From Papaver somniferum (taxonomy: Eukaryota > Streptophyta > Magnoliopsida > Ranunculales > Papaveraceae), in assembly GCF_003573695.1 (NCBI RefSeq), contig NC_039368.1, forward strand, positions 15,008,360 through 15,072,359: 64,000 nt of DNA, given 5' to 3'. The notes below the pieces were generated by a model. It did not search any database and was not told where the DNA came from. It worked only from the letters and a program-made list of their open reading frames with translations. This document shows, one piece after another, positions 11,176 through 23,684 of this stretch (position 1 is the stretch's first letter; the number at the start of each line of letters is the position of its first letter). A program made the translations under genes and the position numbers.

Positions 11176-12518
11176 AATTCGGACGTCTTTGTTAATAGTC
11201 ATAAAAACGTTAATAATAAAATCGAAAGCATTCATAGAACCTGAAATATCTCCATAGACATAGACAAGCTAAAAAATCTCCAAGCAGAATTAGGAAAATG
11301 GTACGAAATCAAAAACGATTTCTACCATCAGTTGTCTAGAGATAAATTCTTCAAGGAATATGACCAAAATACAGAATATTTTCGTGCCACTGCCTCCAAT
11401 AGAAAAAGAATAAATTCCATCAGTGCCCTTAGGGAACCCTCTGGTCTTTGGTTTTCGGATAGAGATAAAATCAATTCCCTTATGGTAAACCATTTTACCC
11501 ACATAGGTACATCCAAAATAAAGAATTGTAACTTTGATATTTCCAGAATCATAAATCCTTGTGTGTCTGAAGAGGAAAACCTATCACTCCTAGAAATTCC
11601 AACCAAAAATGAAATTTGTCTCACATTATCCAATATGAATCAATGGGGTTCCCCAAGACTAGATGGATTTCAACCAGGTTTTTTCAAAGATAATTGGGAA
11701 ACTTTAGCACCTGATATTGTTAACACGGTACCAGATTTCTTTAAATCCGGTATTCTCGATACTAATCTAAACCACTCCTTCATTACCCAGATTCCGAAAA
11801 TATCAACTCCTCAAACTCCGGGAGATTTCAAACCAGTAAGTTTAAGTAATACCATCCACAAACTAATCTCAAAAATTCTCACGAATAGATTAAAACCCAT
11901 TCTTAACAACAAAAAAAAATTCTCCCAACCAATCAGCTTTTCTTCCAGGAAGACAAATCACTGATAATATTAATCTCCCATGAGCTGATCCATTCAATGA
12001 AAATTTCAAAAGCGACAAAATGATACTTGGCTCTTAAATTAGATCTTTCTAAAGATTTTGATAGAGTGGAGTGGAATTTTATCGAAAAAGCCCTTCTTAG
12101 CTTTGAATTTGATGAAAAGTGGGTAGATCTCATACTACAATGCATTTCTTCAACCTCCTTCTCTATCCTCCTCAACGGATCCCCCGGGCCAAAATTTATA
12201 ACCTCGAGAGGATTAAGACAAGGAGATTCCCTATCTCCCTACCTTTTTCTGATCTGCATGGAAATTCTATCTAGGCTTCTAGAAAATGCGATAGTGGAGC
12301 GGAAAATCACTGGTCTTCAAATCAACAAAAATGCTCCGAATATTTCACATCTTTTCTTTGCAGACGACTGTTTCCTATTCACAAAAGATGATCTGGGGGA
12401 AGCAAAAAATCTTCTATATGTTTTATCCTTATTTGGGGATATAACGGGTCAAATGATAAACCTCCAAAAATCCAGTGTCTACTTTAGCCCAAAATTCACC
12501 CTAAACATGGAAAGATAA
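11176..12518 (+). pseudogene. LINE ORF2, reverse transcriptase domain, broken
   Basis: Non-LTR RT motifs appear in order: a template/fingers stretch with SLSNTIHKLISK at ~11840, KLDLSKDFDRVEW at ~12030, GLRQGDSLSPYLF at ~12210, and the catalytic FADD at ~12358. A frameshift near 11925-11960 separates the fingers from the palm, stops precede 11332, and the frame ends at 12518. The RT family is the plant L1 clade. No activity is expected. Confidence 0.93.
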
Positions 12519-13761
12519 CAGCCAAAATTCTTAAAGTCCCCCTGATGACAAACAATGAAAGATATCTAGGCACTCCCCCTTTTTTTACAAGAATAGAAAA
12601 GCGAATTTTAAGACGCTTATGCAAATATATTACTCCACTCTGAAAGGATGGAAATCCAAACTCCTATCTCAAGTGGGGAGGACAGTGCTGATAAAATCTA
12701 TCCTTCAAGCTTTCCCAACTTTCCAAATTCAGGTGCTTTCCCTTCCGAAAGAAACCTTGGATCAATTGGACTGTATCCAAAGAAATTTCTGGTGGAATAA
12801 AGAAGGGCAAAAAAGACAAGGAGAATTCATCAGAGCTTGGAAGTTTATTTGTAAATTATCTCTGAAGGTGGATTAGGTATTAAAAACCCTCACCAATTTA
12901 ATATATCCCTACGCACTAAATTGTCCAGCAGATTAATATTAAAAAAACACCAATATGGGCACAACTACTCAAAGAGAAATATTTCCCAAATTCTCACCTT
13001 ATGGAAGCTTCTAAACCTTCTAAATTATCATGTATTTGGACGAGCATCCGAAAAGGTCTAGATATAATTAAAGGAAACTTTGTCTGGGAAGTCAAAAATG
13101 GAAACTCTGTAAGAATATGGGAAGACAGATGGATTCCAAACTCAGAAATAATCCCTCAACTACAAGACCTGCAAGACCCATCCCCAAAAATGATTCAAGA
13201 TCTCATAACTGAAGAGAATAAATGGCATCAAGGAAAACTTGACAGATTCTTTAGTCCAAAAGATAGAGAAAAAAATTCAAGCCATAACTCCAAGAAGACA
13301 AGAACAAGACAGAGTGGTCACACCATCACTCATGAAATTTCTCGGATAAAAATATTTATAACTTCTTGGCAAATCAAGCGCAAGAAGATGATGATTCGTT
13401 GATAGATTTCCTATGGGAAAAAATACGTAAAATTCAAGCAATCCAAGAATTAAATTTTTGTTTGGAAATTAGCCGAAAAAGCTTTGCTTACTTTTTCGAG
13501 ACTAGGGGCTCATAACCCATAAATTAACCCAAACTGCCTATTATGCAATTCTCAAGTTCAGGAAACCGAGAATCATATATTCAGATCTTGTCCTTTAGAT
13601 AGAGATATTTGGTTCGACTTTTCGCTAGGAAATTTAACATCGTCAGTTAAAACGAGACTGATTACTTTGTGGGTCAAGGGTTAGCTATTGAATCCGTATT
13701 TGGATAATCTTATAGGAAAAATTGTGACCATATTATGGTTCAACTAGAAATAAAGATGTTC
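12519..13761 (+). pseudogene. LINE ORF2, thumb/connection and zf-RVT region, cut by the M insertion
   Basis: Fragments in several frames match the region after RT in plant LINEs: GWKSKLLSQVGR at ~12648, a WEVKNGNSVRIWEDRW stretch at ~13087, and a Cys-rich zf-RVT-like segment (NCLLCNSQ then NHIFRSCP) at ~13530-13595. Several stops and frameshifts are present. The coding trace runs to 13761, where TSD TGTTC meets the M element. The remainder resumes at 38391. Confidence 0.88.
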
Positions 13762-15375
13762 TGAAAAAGAGGGGGTCTAACAACCCACCCAATATTTCTC
13801 TTAGATAATCTGTATGGACAAACTCTAATATAATTGCAAGAGAATCAACTAGAAAGTCAGACTCAATCAATGAAAATATATCCAAGAGTTGTATCTCTGT
13901 TTCACAATGTAATCAGCAAATCAAATAGATATAAATCCGCGAGCCTGATTATTATGTGAAACAATTTGAACGGTACCAAAGACCAATGTTCAAGTGTGAA
14001 TCAATTTATATCACCAACCAAAGGTTGGATTATCTGATTGAATGAACTACGCATAACCTGTGATATTTAAATGATATAAACAAATATAATGCGGAAAAAA
14101 AATAACAAAACACCAAAAAAAATTGTTAACGAGGAAACCGCAAATGCAGAAAAACACCGGTACCTAGTCCAGATTTGAACACCACACTGTATTAAGCGGC
14201 TACGGACACTAGCCTACTCCAAGTTAATTTCAGATTGGAATGTAGTTAAGCCTTAATCAATCTCACACTAATCAAGATACATTGGCGTTCCGTACGCCTC
14301 TGAATCCCAGCAGGACCTTGCGCACTTGATTCCCTTAGATGATCTCACCCACAACTAAGAGTTGCTACGACCAAAAGTCGAAGACTTGATAAACTAATCT
14401 GTCTCACACAGAAAAGTCTATTGAATAGATAAATTTGTCTCCCAAAGAAATACCTACGAGTTTTGTTTCGTCTATTGATAAATCAAGGTCAACAGGAATC
14501 AATTGATATATCGAACTTATATTCCCAAAGAACAGCCTAGTAATATAAATCACCTCACAATAATCTTAATTGTATGGTAGCGAACAAGATATTATGAAAA
14601 TTCAAACGATGAGACGAAGATGTTTGTGACTACTTTTTATCTTGCCTCTCGGAGATTAAATCTCAAGAAAATATTAGAGAATATGATACTCAATACGATA
14701 GAAAATAGCAAGATCAGAACAGGGAACTACATAGAAATAGTTTGGTCTGGCTTCACCATCCCAATGAAGTCTTCAATTCGTTAACCTACAGGGTTTTGGA
14801 AAAACCTAAGGTTAAAGGAGAATCGACTCTAGTCACAACTAGTATCACACAGAAAGTGTTGGGATTAGGTTTCCAAGTTGCTAGAGTTCTCCCTTATATA
14901 GTCTTAAAATCAGGGTTTGCAATCAATGTTACCTTGGTAACAAAACATTCAATATTCACCGTTAGATGAAAACCTGATTAGACTCAAGCTAATATCTTTC
15001 AACTGTTAGATCGAACATAGCTTGTTACACACAAACGAAAAGTAACTTCATTTAGATATGAGTAATTGTACCTAAAAGTGTACACCTTGTTGGCTCAATA
15101 ATAGTTAACTGAAGTTATCCATATGAGCACTTTCATATCAACCTTATTCATCTTAACCATAACTAGTTCAAATGACCCAAATGAAACTAGTTCTTGAGTT
15201 GTTCAATTGTTTATATTCTCATAGAAGTAACCAAGACACAATTGAAGCAAAATCGATTTTGATTGACTCGAATCAATTCATGAACATTATAACCACGATT
15301 TTTAAAAGATTGCATTCCTTAATATACAAATGTATGAGTTCATGAACAAACCGATTTTAGAACATAACCTACTCA

Positions 15376-15632
15376 TGTATGCAAACGGGTACGCATACCT
15401 AAGTGGACGGACTAAGTTTGGGTTCGCCAGTATGTGAAGGGGTAAGCATACCATCCAAACTAAGTTGAATTTCCGGACATGACCTTTACGCCAGTACAAA
15501 TACGGGTATGCATACTAAGTTCCTGGACTTTCATTAACCAACCAGTACGCGTACGGGTATGCATACTATGGTTCATGGACTTAGAATAACTTGCAACAGT
15601 TAGCATACAAGTACGCATACTTTGTTATATCT
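15376..15632. repeat. GTATGCATAC/GTACGCATAC motif cluster in M LTR (array copy 1)
   Basis: Six or so degenerate copies of a 15-16-nt motif around ACGGGTATGCATAC are spaced ~50 bp apart. The core GTATGCATAC is a perfect palindrome. The cluster recurs in every M segment (17995-18235, 21232-21472, 24464-24704, 27700-27945) and in the other M LTR (37515-37750). It lies upstream of the M TATA box in transcription terms, so an enhancer role is possible. Confidence 0.8.
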
Positions 15633-15696
15633 AATCATGGTTAATAGTTCTAAACTCTCATTCCAATCATTGAAACATTCTTAGAAGACGACATTA

Positions 15697-17205
15697 TGTT
15701 AGAGCATAGCTCGGTTGAACCCACCAAGCATTGGTATGACTTTTATTAGTGAAACCGATCTTAAGTAATCACCTGAGATGGTATGATCGATTTAGTGTTA
15801 TTGGTATGACCAACTCTAGAAAAAGGGGAACCGATCCTATGAAGAGGTGCAACCGATCACAAAAGGGGAATCGATCCTTGTAAGAGGTACAACACATTTT
15901 TAGTAGATGGGGAACCGATCCTATGAACATGTGCAACAAGTTTTTAGTGAAAGGGGAACCGATCCTATGGACATGTGCAGCAAATACAAGTAGTTACCAT
16001 AAGTATGTGGGGAACCGATCCTAGTACCTAGTCAACCGAATTTTTGGAAAGCTAGTGTGACTATGCATAACACTCACATGAGGGTAGAACCGAAACTTGT
16101 TTTGGTAGAACCGTGAAACCCATGATTTTTGATTGAGTGTTCTTAATCAATCACATAGTTCTTGAAAGTCAGATGAACCAGTTCTAAACTTGTTTGTAAG
16201 TGTGGAAAATCGGTTTCAAGATTGCAAGTATGAAAGAGGACTTACAAAGTAAGGATGTCGATATACTTTGAACATGTGCAGTAACGCTTATCTTTTATTG
16301 TTCAAAGATATTCCTTAATAGCTAAAGGAAGAAAATCCCGGATCGAAAAATAAGTTGAGAATCTTTTAATTAAGGTTTTTAATTTTATTTTTGGAAAATG
16401 AAAATTAGTAATGTGCTTTTGCTAGTTGGAGATTTTCTAAGAGATTTTTGGTCATTATTTGGGAAAAGCATTTCCAGGAATTATGGAAACCGAATCTGGA
16501 ATATATTGCATATCTTGAGAATATTTTTGGTTTTGGAAATTCCTTGGTCTATAAATACCAAAGTTTGCATTTATATCAAACTAATCCTCAGAGCCAGCAA
16601 AACTACCTCAGTTGTGTTGTTACTGGTGGAGCCGCCTATTCGGAGAAGAAAGTAACCTAATTAGGCGAAATCTCTTACGCCCGCTCGGTTTAAAGACTTC
16701 TTTGGGATTGAAAAGCTCTATTAGTACCATTGGTGGGAAACTAGATAATTGCGGTTTATCTTTTGTTTTCACTTGATTTGATTGACTAACGGTGGTTGAA
16801 CTTTGATTGCCCCTAGTTTGTTTATGCTTGAGAATCTTCTCTTCTGATATAAGATTCACTCAAACTAGATCGAAGTTTCGACGGGGATCTTTATATTGTT
16901 TGTAAATATAAAGACGTCTTGTGATAATCCATTGTTAACAGACTCCGTTCTGTGCGTGATTGATTACAAGAGATCAATTTGATTGTGTGCAGGTGTTTAT
17001 TGAAGATCTAAGAATATTTGAAGACAAAGAAGACTTTGAAGATTTCTGATTTGGGTTCATAATCTTTGGTGTGCACAATACTTGTTTCGATAAAAGACGA
17101 TCCAACTATAATCGGTTTATTCTTGTGGTAGATTGGATTGATTAGTTGTGTAGATCGGCACCAATACAATTATTTGTGATTAAAAGTATTGATTGCAAAA
17201 TCTTA
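15697..17205 (+). repeat. P LTR segment, array copy 1 (618-bp internal deletion)
   Basis: It begins TGTTAGAGCATAGCTCGG after the TSD CATTA (15692-15696). After ATTGGTATG at ~15733 it jumps to the sequence that other copies carry ~620 bp later, also preceded by ATTGGTATG (for example 18966). It contains the ACCGATCC cluster, a TATAAATA box at 16550-16557 and no gene. Confidence 0.85.
15820..16030 (+). repeat. GGGGAACCGATCCT motif cluster in P LTR
   Basis: Five degenerate copies of a ~50-bp unit, each with GGGGAACCGATCCT followed by a GTGCAAC-like tail, lie upstream of the P TATA box. The cluster recurs in all P copies and, inverted, at about 1560-1790. Regulatory use is inferred only. Confidence 0.8.
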
Positions 17206-17215
17206 ACAACAACAA

Positions 17216-20200
17216 AATACAAACGATGAGACGAAGATGTTTGTGACTACTTTTTATCTTGCCTATCGGAGATTAAATCTCGAGAAAATCTTAAAGAATA
17301 TAATACTCAATACGATAGAAAATAGCAAGATCAGAACATGGAACAACATAGAAATAGTTTGGTCTGGCTTCACCATCCCAATGAAGTCTTCAAGTCGTTA
17401 ACCTACAGGGTTTTGGAAAAACCTAAGGTTAAAGGAGAATCGACTCTAGTCACAACTAGTATCACACAAGAGGTGTTGGGATTAGGTTTCCAAGTTGCTA
17501 GAGTTCTCCCTTATATAGTCTTAAAATCAGGGTTTGCAATCAATGTTACCTTGGTAACAAAACATTCAATATTTACCGTTAGATGAAAACCTGATTAGAC
17601 TCAAGCTAATATCTTTCAACTGTTAGATCGAACATAGCTTGTTACACACAAATGAAAAGTAACTTCATTTAGATATGAGTAATTGTACCTAAAAGTGTAC
17701 ACCTTGTTGGCTCAAAAATAGTTAACCGAAGTTAGCCATATGAGCACTTTCATATAAACCTTATTCATCTTAACCATAACTAGTTCAAATGACCCAAATG
17801 AAACTAGTTCTTGAGTTGTTCAATTGTTTATATTCTCATAGAAGTAACCAAGATACAATTGAAGCAAAATCGATTTTGATTGACTCGAATCAATTCATGA
17901 ACATTATAACCACGATTTTTAAAAGATTGCATTCCTTAATATACAGATGTATGAGTTCATGAACAAACCGATTTTAGAACATAACCTACTCATGTATGAA
18001 AACGGGTACGCATACCTAAGTGGACGGACTAAGTTTGGGTTCGCCAGTATGTGAAGGGGTACGCATACCATCCAAACTCAGTTGAATTTCCGGACATGAA
18101 CTTTACGCCAGTACAAATACGGGTATGCATACTAAGTTCCTGGACTTTCATTAACCAACCAGTACGCGTACGGGTATGCATACTATGGTTCATGGACTTA
18201 GAATAACTTGCAACAGTTAGCATACAAGTACGCATACTTTGTTATATCTAATCATGGTTAATAGTTCTAAACTCTCATTCCAATCATTGAAACATTCTTA
18301 GAAGACGACATTATGTTAGAGCATAGATCGGTTGAACCCACCAAGCATTGGTATGTCAAGTTTGGTTTTCAAATTTTGGTGAGCCAAAACTCATTTAAAG
18401 AGTCGCTTGATTATGTACTAGAGTCAACTTCGTATAGATTAGCTTGAAAGTATTAGGACATGAGACATTACAAGTATTGCAAAGAGTTGAAGAAGTGAAG
18501 AGGTAAGGAGCTACTATGATAACATCATCCTTCCACTTGAGGTTAGTGATATTTGACTTGAACTATTTCATTCCTTAATGTATCTTTCAAGTCGTGCGTA
18601 TTGAAAACATAACTGCGAATCAAGAATGATTATACTCTAGTTAGACGTAGTATTAAGGAATTCAATACGAGGTTTATTGCTTAACCATTAAACTTTGTGT
18701 ATAAGACATCGACATAATCGTTTGAATGCTATTGTGATTATGTATGGGTATAAGGTGAAGATCATCCTAGGAAACAATGTTTTACATTTGTTTAAAAGAA
18801 GTAAATTTATGAACTTGTTTTGTGAATCGAAAAGGAAATCGCTAGGCAGTATTGGTATTGTTATTCATTGTATATCTTTTGAACTACCAATATGTGTGAT
18901 TAGTATAACCGCTCATGACTTGTTTATGTTTTTGGTAAAAGTATTCACAAAGGCCTGACTTTTGTATTGGTATGACTTTTATTAGTGAAACCGATCTTAA
19001 GTAATCACCTGAGATGGTATGATCGATTTAGTGTTATTGGTATGACCAACTCTAGGAAAAGGGGAACCGATCCTATGAAGAGGTGCAAACGATCACAAAA
19101 GGGGATTCGATCCTTGTAAGAGGTACAACACATTTTTAGTAGATGGGGGAACCGATCCTATGAACATGTGCAACAAGTTTTTAGTGAAAGGGGAACCGAT
19201 CCTATGGACATGTGCATCAAATACAAGTAGTTACCGTAAGTATGTGGGGAACCGATCCTAGTACCTAGTCAACCGAATTTTTGGAAAGCTAGTGTGACTA
19301 TGCATAACACTCACACGAGGGTAGAACCGAAACTTGTTTTGGTAGAACCGTGAAACCCATGATTTTTGATTGAGTGTTCTTAATCAATCACATAGTTCTT
19401 GAAAGTCAGATGAACCAATTCTAAACTTATTTGTAAGTGTGTAAAATCGGTTTCAAGATTGCAAGTATGAAAGAGGACTTACAAATTAAGGATGTCGATA
19501 TACTTTGAACATGTGCAGTAACGCTTATATTTTATTGTTCAAAGATATTCCTTAATAGCTAAAGGAAGAAAATCTCGGATCAAAAAATAAGTTGAGAATC
19601 TTTTAATTAAGGTTTTTAATTTTATTTTTGGAAAATGAAAATTAGTAATGTGCTTTTGCTAGTTGGAGATTTTCTAAGAGATTTTTGGTCATTATTTGGG
19701 GAAAGCATTTCCAGGAATTATGGAAACCGAATCTGGAATATATTGCATATCTTGAGAATATTTTCGGTTTTGGAAATTCCTTGGTTTATAAATACCAAAG
19801 TTTGCATTTATATCAAACTAATCCTCAGAGCCAGCAAAACTACCTCAGTTGTGTTGTTACTGGTGGAGCCGCCTATTCGGAGAAGAAAGTAACCTAATTA
19901 GGCGAAATCTCTTACGGCCGCTCGGTTTAAAGACTTCTTTGGGATTGAAAAGCTCTATTAGTACCATTGGTGAGAAACTAGATAATTGCGGTTAATCTTT
20001 TGTTTTCACTTGATTTGATTGACTAACGGTGGTTGAACTTTGATTGCACCTAGTTTGTTTATGCTTGAGAATCTTCTCTTCTGATATAAGATTCACTCAA
20101 ACTAGATCGAAGTTTCGACGGGGATCTTTATATTGTTTGTAAATATAAAGACGTCTTGTGATAATCCATTGTTAACAGACTCCGTTCTGTGCGTGATTGA

Positions 20201-20452
20201 TTACAAGAGATCAATTTGATTGTGTGCAGGTGTTTATTGAAGATCTAAGAATATTTGAAGACAAAGAAGACTTTGAAGATTTCTGATTTGGGTTCATAAT
20301 CTTTGGTGTGCACAATACTTGTTTCGATAAAAGACGATCCAACTATAATCGGTTTATTCTTGTGGTAGATTGGATTGATTAGTTGTGTAGATCGGCACCA
20401 ATACAATTATTTGTGATTAAAAGTATTGATTGCAAAATCTTAACAACAACAA
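17216..20452. repeat. Array unit 2
   Basis: M segment 17216-18313, then P segment from 18314. Minus TATA at about 17515; plus TATAAATA at about 19788. Very close to unit 3. Confidence 0.85.
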
Positions 20453-23400
20453 AATACAAACGATGAGACGAAGATGTTTGTGACTACTTTTTATCTTGCC
20501 TATCGGAGATTAAATCTCGAGAAAATCTTAAAGAATATAATACTCAATACGATAGAAAATAGCAAGATCAGAACATGGAACAACATAGAAATAGTTTGGT
20601 CTGGCTTCACCATCCCAATGAAGTCTTCAAGTCGTTAACCTACAGGGTTTTGGAAAAACCTAAGGTTAAAGCAGAATCGACTCTAGTCACAACTAGTATC
20701 ACACAAGAGGTGTTGGGATTAGGTTTCCAAGTTGCTAGAGTTCTCCCTTATATAGTCTTAAAATCAGGGTTTGCAATCAATGTTACCTTGGTAACAAAAC
20801 ATTCAATATTCACCGTTAGATGAAAACCTGATTAGACTCAAGCTAATATCTTTCAACTGTTAGATCGAACATAGCTTGTTACACACAAATGAAAAGTAAC
20901 TTCATTTAGATATGAGTAATTGTACCTAAAATTGTACACCTTGTTGGCTCAAAAATAGTTAACCGAAGTTAGCCATATGAGCACTTTCATATAAACCTTA
21001 TTCATCTTAACCATAACTAGTTCAAATGACCCAAATGAAACTAGTTCTTGAGTTGTTCAATTGTTTATATTCTCATAGAAGTAACCAAGATACAATTGAA
21101 GCAAAATCGATTTTGATTGACTCGAATCAATTCATGAACATTATAACCACGATTTTTAAAAGATTGCATTCCTTAATATACAGATGTATGAGTTCATGAA
21201 CAAACCGATTTTAGAACATAACCTACTCATGTATGAAAACGGGTACGCATACCTAAGTGGACGGACTAAGTTTGGGTTCGCCAGTATGTGAAGGGGTACG
21301 CATACCATCCAAACTCAGTTGAATTTCCGGACATGAACTTTACGCCAGTACAAATACGGGTATGCATACTAAGTTCCTGGACTTTCATTAACCAACCAGT
21401 ACGCGTACGGGTATGCATACTATGGTTCATGGACTTAGAATAACTTGCAACAGTTAGCATACAAGTACGCATACTTTGTTATATCTAATCATGGTTAATA
21501 GTTCTAAACTCTCATTCCAATCATTGAAACATTCTTAGAAGACGACATTATGTTAGAGCATAGATCGGTTGAACCCACCAAGCATTGGTATGTCAAGTTT
21601 GGTTTTCAAATTTTGGTGAGCCAAAACTCATTTAAAGAGTCGCTTGATTATGTACTAGAGTCAACTTCGTATAGATTAGCTTGAAAGTATTAGGACATGA
21701 GACATTACAAGTATTGCAAAGAGTTGAAGAAGTGAAGAAGTAAGGAGCTACTATGATAACATCATCCTTCCACTTGAGGTTAGTGATATTTGACTTGAAC
21801 TATTTCATTCCTTAACGTATCTTTCAAGTCGTGCGTATTGAAAACATAACTGCGAATCAAGAATGATTATACTCTAGTTAGACGTAGTACTAAGGAATTC
21901 AATACGAGTTTTATTGCTTAACCATTAAACTTTGTGTATAAGACATCGACATAATCGTTTGAATGCTATTGTGATTATGTATGGGTATAAGGTGAAGATC
22001 ATCCTAGGAAACAATGTTTTACATTTGTTTAAAAGAAGTAAATTTATGAACTTGTTTTGTGAATCGAAAAGGAAATCGCTAGGCATTATTGGTATTGTTA
22101 TTCATTGTATATCTTTTGAACTACCAATATGTGTAATTAGTATAACCGCTCATGACTTGTTTATGTTCTTGGTAAAACTATTCACAAAGGCCTGACTTTT
22201 GTATTGGTAGGACTTTTATTAGTGAAACCGATCTTAAGTAATCACCTGAGATGATCGATTTAGTGTTATTGGTATGACCAACTCTAGAAAAAGGGGAACC
22301 GATCCTATGAAGAGGTGCAACCGATCACAAAAGGGGAATCGATCCTTGTAAGAGGTACAACACATTTTTAGTAGATGGGTGAACCGATCCTATGAACATG
22401 TGCAACAAGTTTTTAGTGAAAGGGGAACCGATCCTATGGACATGTGCATCAAATAGAAGTAGTTACCATAAGTATGTGGGGAACCGATCCTAGTACCTAG
22501 TCAACCGAATTTTTGGAAAGCTAGTGTGACTATGCATAACACTCACATGAGGGTAGAACCGAAATATGTTTTGGTAGAACCGTGAAACCCATGATTTTTG
22601 ATTGAGTGTTCTTAATCAATCACATAGTTCTTGAAAGTCAGATGAACCAATTCTAAACTTGTTTGTAAGTGTGGAAAATCGGTTTCAAGATTGCAAGTAT
22701 GAAAGAGGACTTACAAAGTAAGGATGTCGATATACTTTGAACATGTGCAGTAACGCTTATCTTTTATTGTTCAAAGATATTCCTTAATAGCTAAAGGAAG
22801 AAAATCCCGGATCGAAAAATAAGTTGAGAATATTTTAATTAAGGTTTTTAATTTTATTTTTGGAAAATGAAAATTAGTAATGTGATTTTGCTAGTTGGAG
22901 ATTTTCTAAGATATTTTTGGTCATTATTTGGGGAAAGCATTTCCAGGAATTATGGAAACCGAATCTGGAATATATTGCATATCTTGAGAATATTTTCGGT
23001 TTTGGAAATTCCTTGGTCTATAAATACCAAAGTTTGCATTTATATCAAACTAATCCTCAGAGCCAGCAAAACTACCTCAGTTGTGTTGTTACTGGTGGAG
23101 CCGCCTATTCGGAGAAGAAAGTAACCTAATTAGACGAAATCTCTTACGGCCGCTCGGTTTAAAGACTTCTTTGGGATTGAAAAGCTCTATTAGTACCATT
23201 GGTGGGAAACTAGATAATTGCGGTTTATCTTTTGTTTTCACTTGATTTGATTGACTAACGGTGGTTGAACTTTGATTGCACCTAGTTTGTTTATGCTTGA
23301 GAATATTCTCTTCTGATATAAGATTCACTCAAACTAGATCGAAGTTTCGACGGGGATCTTTATATTGTTTGTAAATATAAAGACGTCTTGTGATAATCCA

Positions 23401-23684
23401 TTGTTAACAGACTCCGTTCTGTGCGTGATTGATTACAAGAGATCAATTTGATTGTGTGCAGGTGTTTATTGAAGATCTAAGAATATTTGAAGACAAAGAA
23501 GACTTTGAAGATTTCTGATTTGGGTTCATAATCTTTGGTGTGCACAATACTTGTTTCGATAAAAGACGATCCAACTATAATCGGTTTATTCTTGTGGTAG
23601 ATTGGATTGATTAGTTGTGTAGATCGGCACCAATACAATTATTTATGATTAAAAGTATTGATTGCAAAATCTTAACAACAGCAA
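20453..23684. repeat. Array unit 3
   Basis: M segment 20453-21550, then P segment from 21551. It is nearly identical to unit 2 through the M part; the P part has a 5-bp loss near 22250, which explains its 3232-bp length. Confidence 0.85.

Noticed and set aside
15376..15632. CRISPR-like regular repeats
   Set aside because: Repeats are short and degenerate, spacers are themselves conserved between copies, and the context is a plant LTR.
16398..16655. Short ORFs (60-90 codons) recurring in every array unit
   Set aside because: They lie in LTR sequence, recur only because the DNA is repeated, overlap on both strands, and show no family resemblance.
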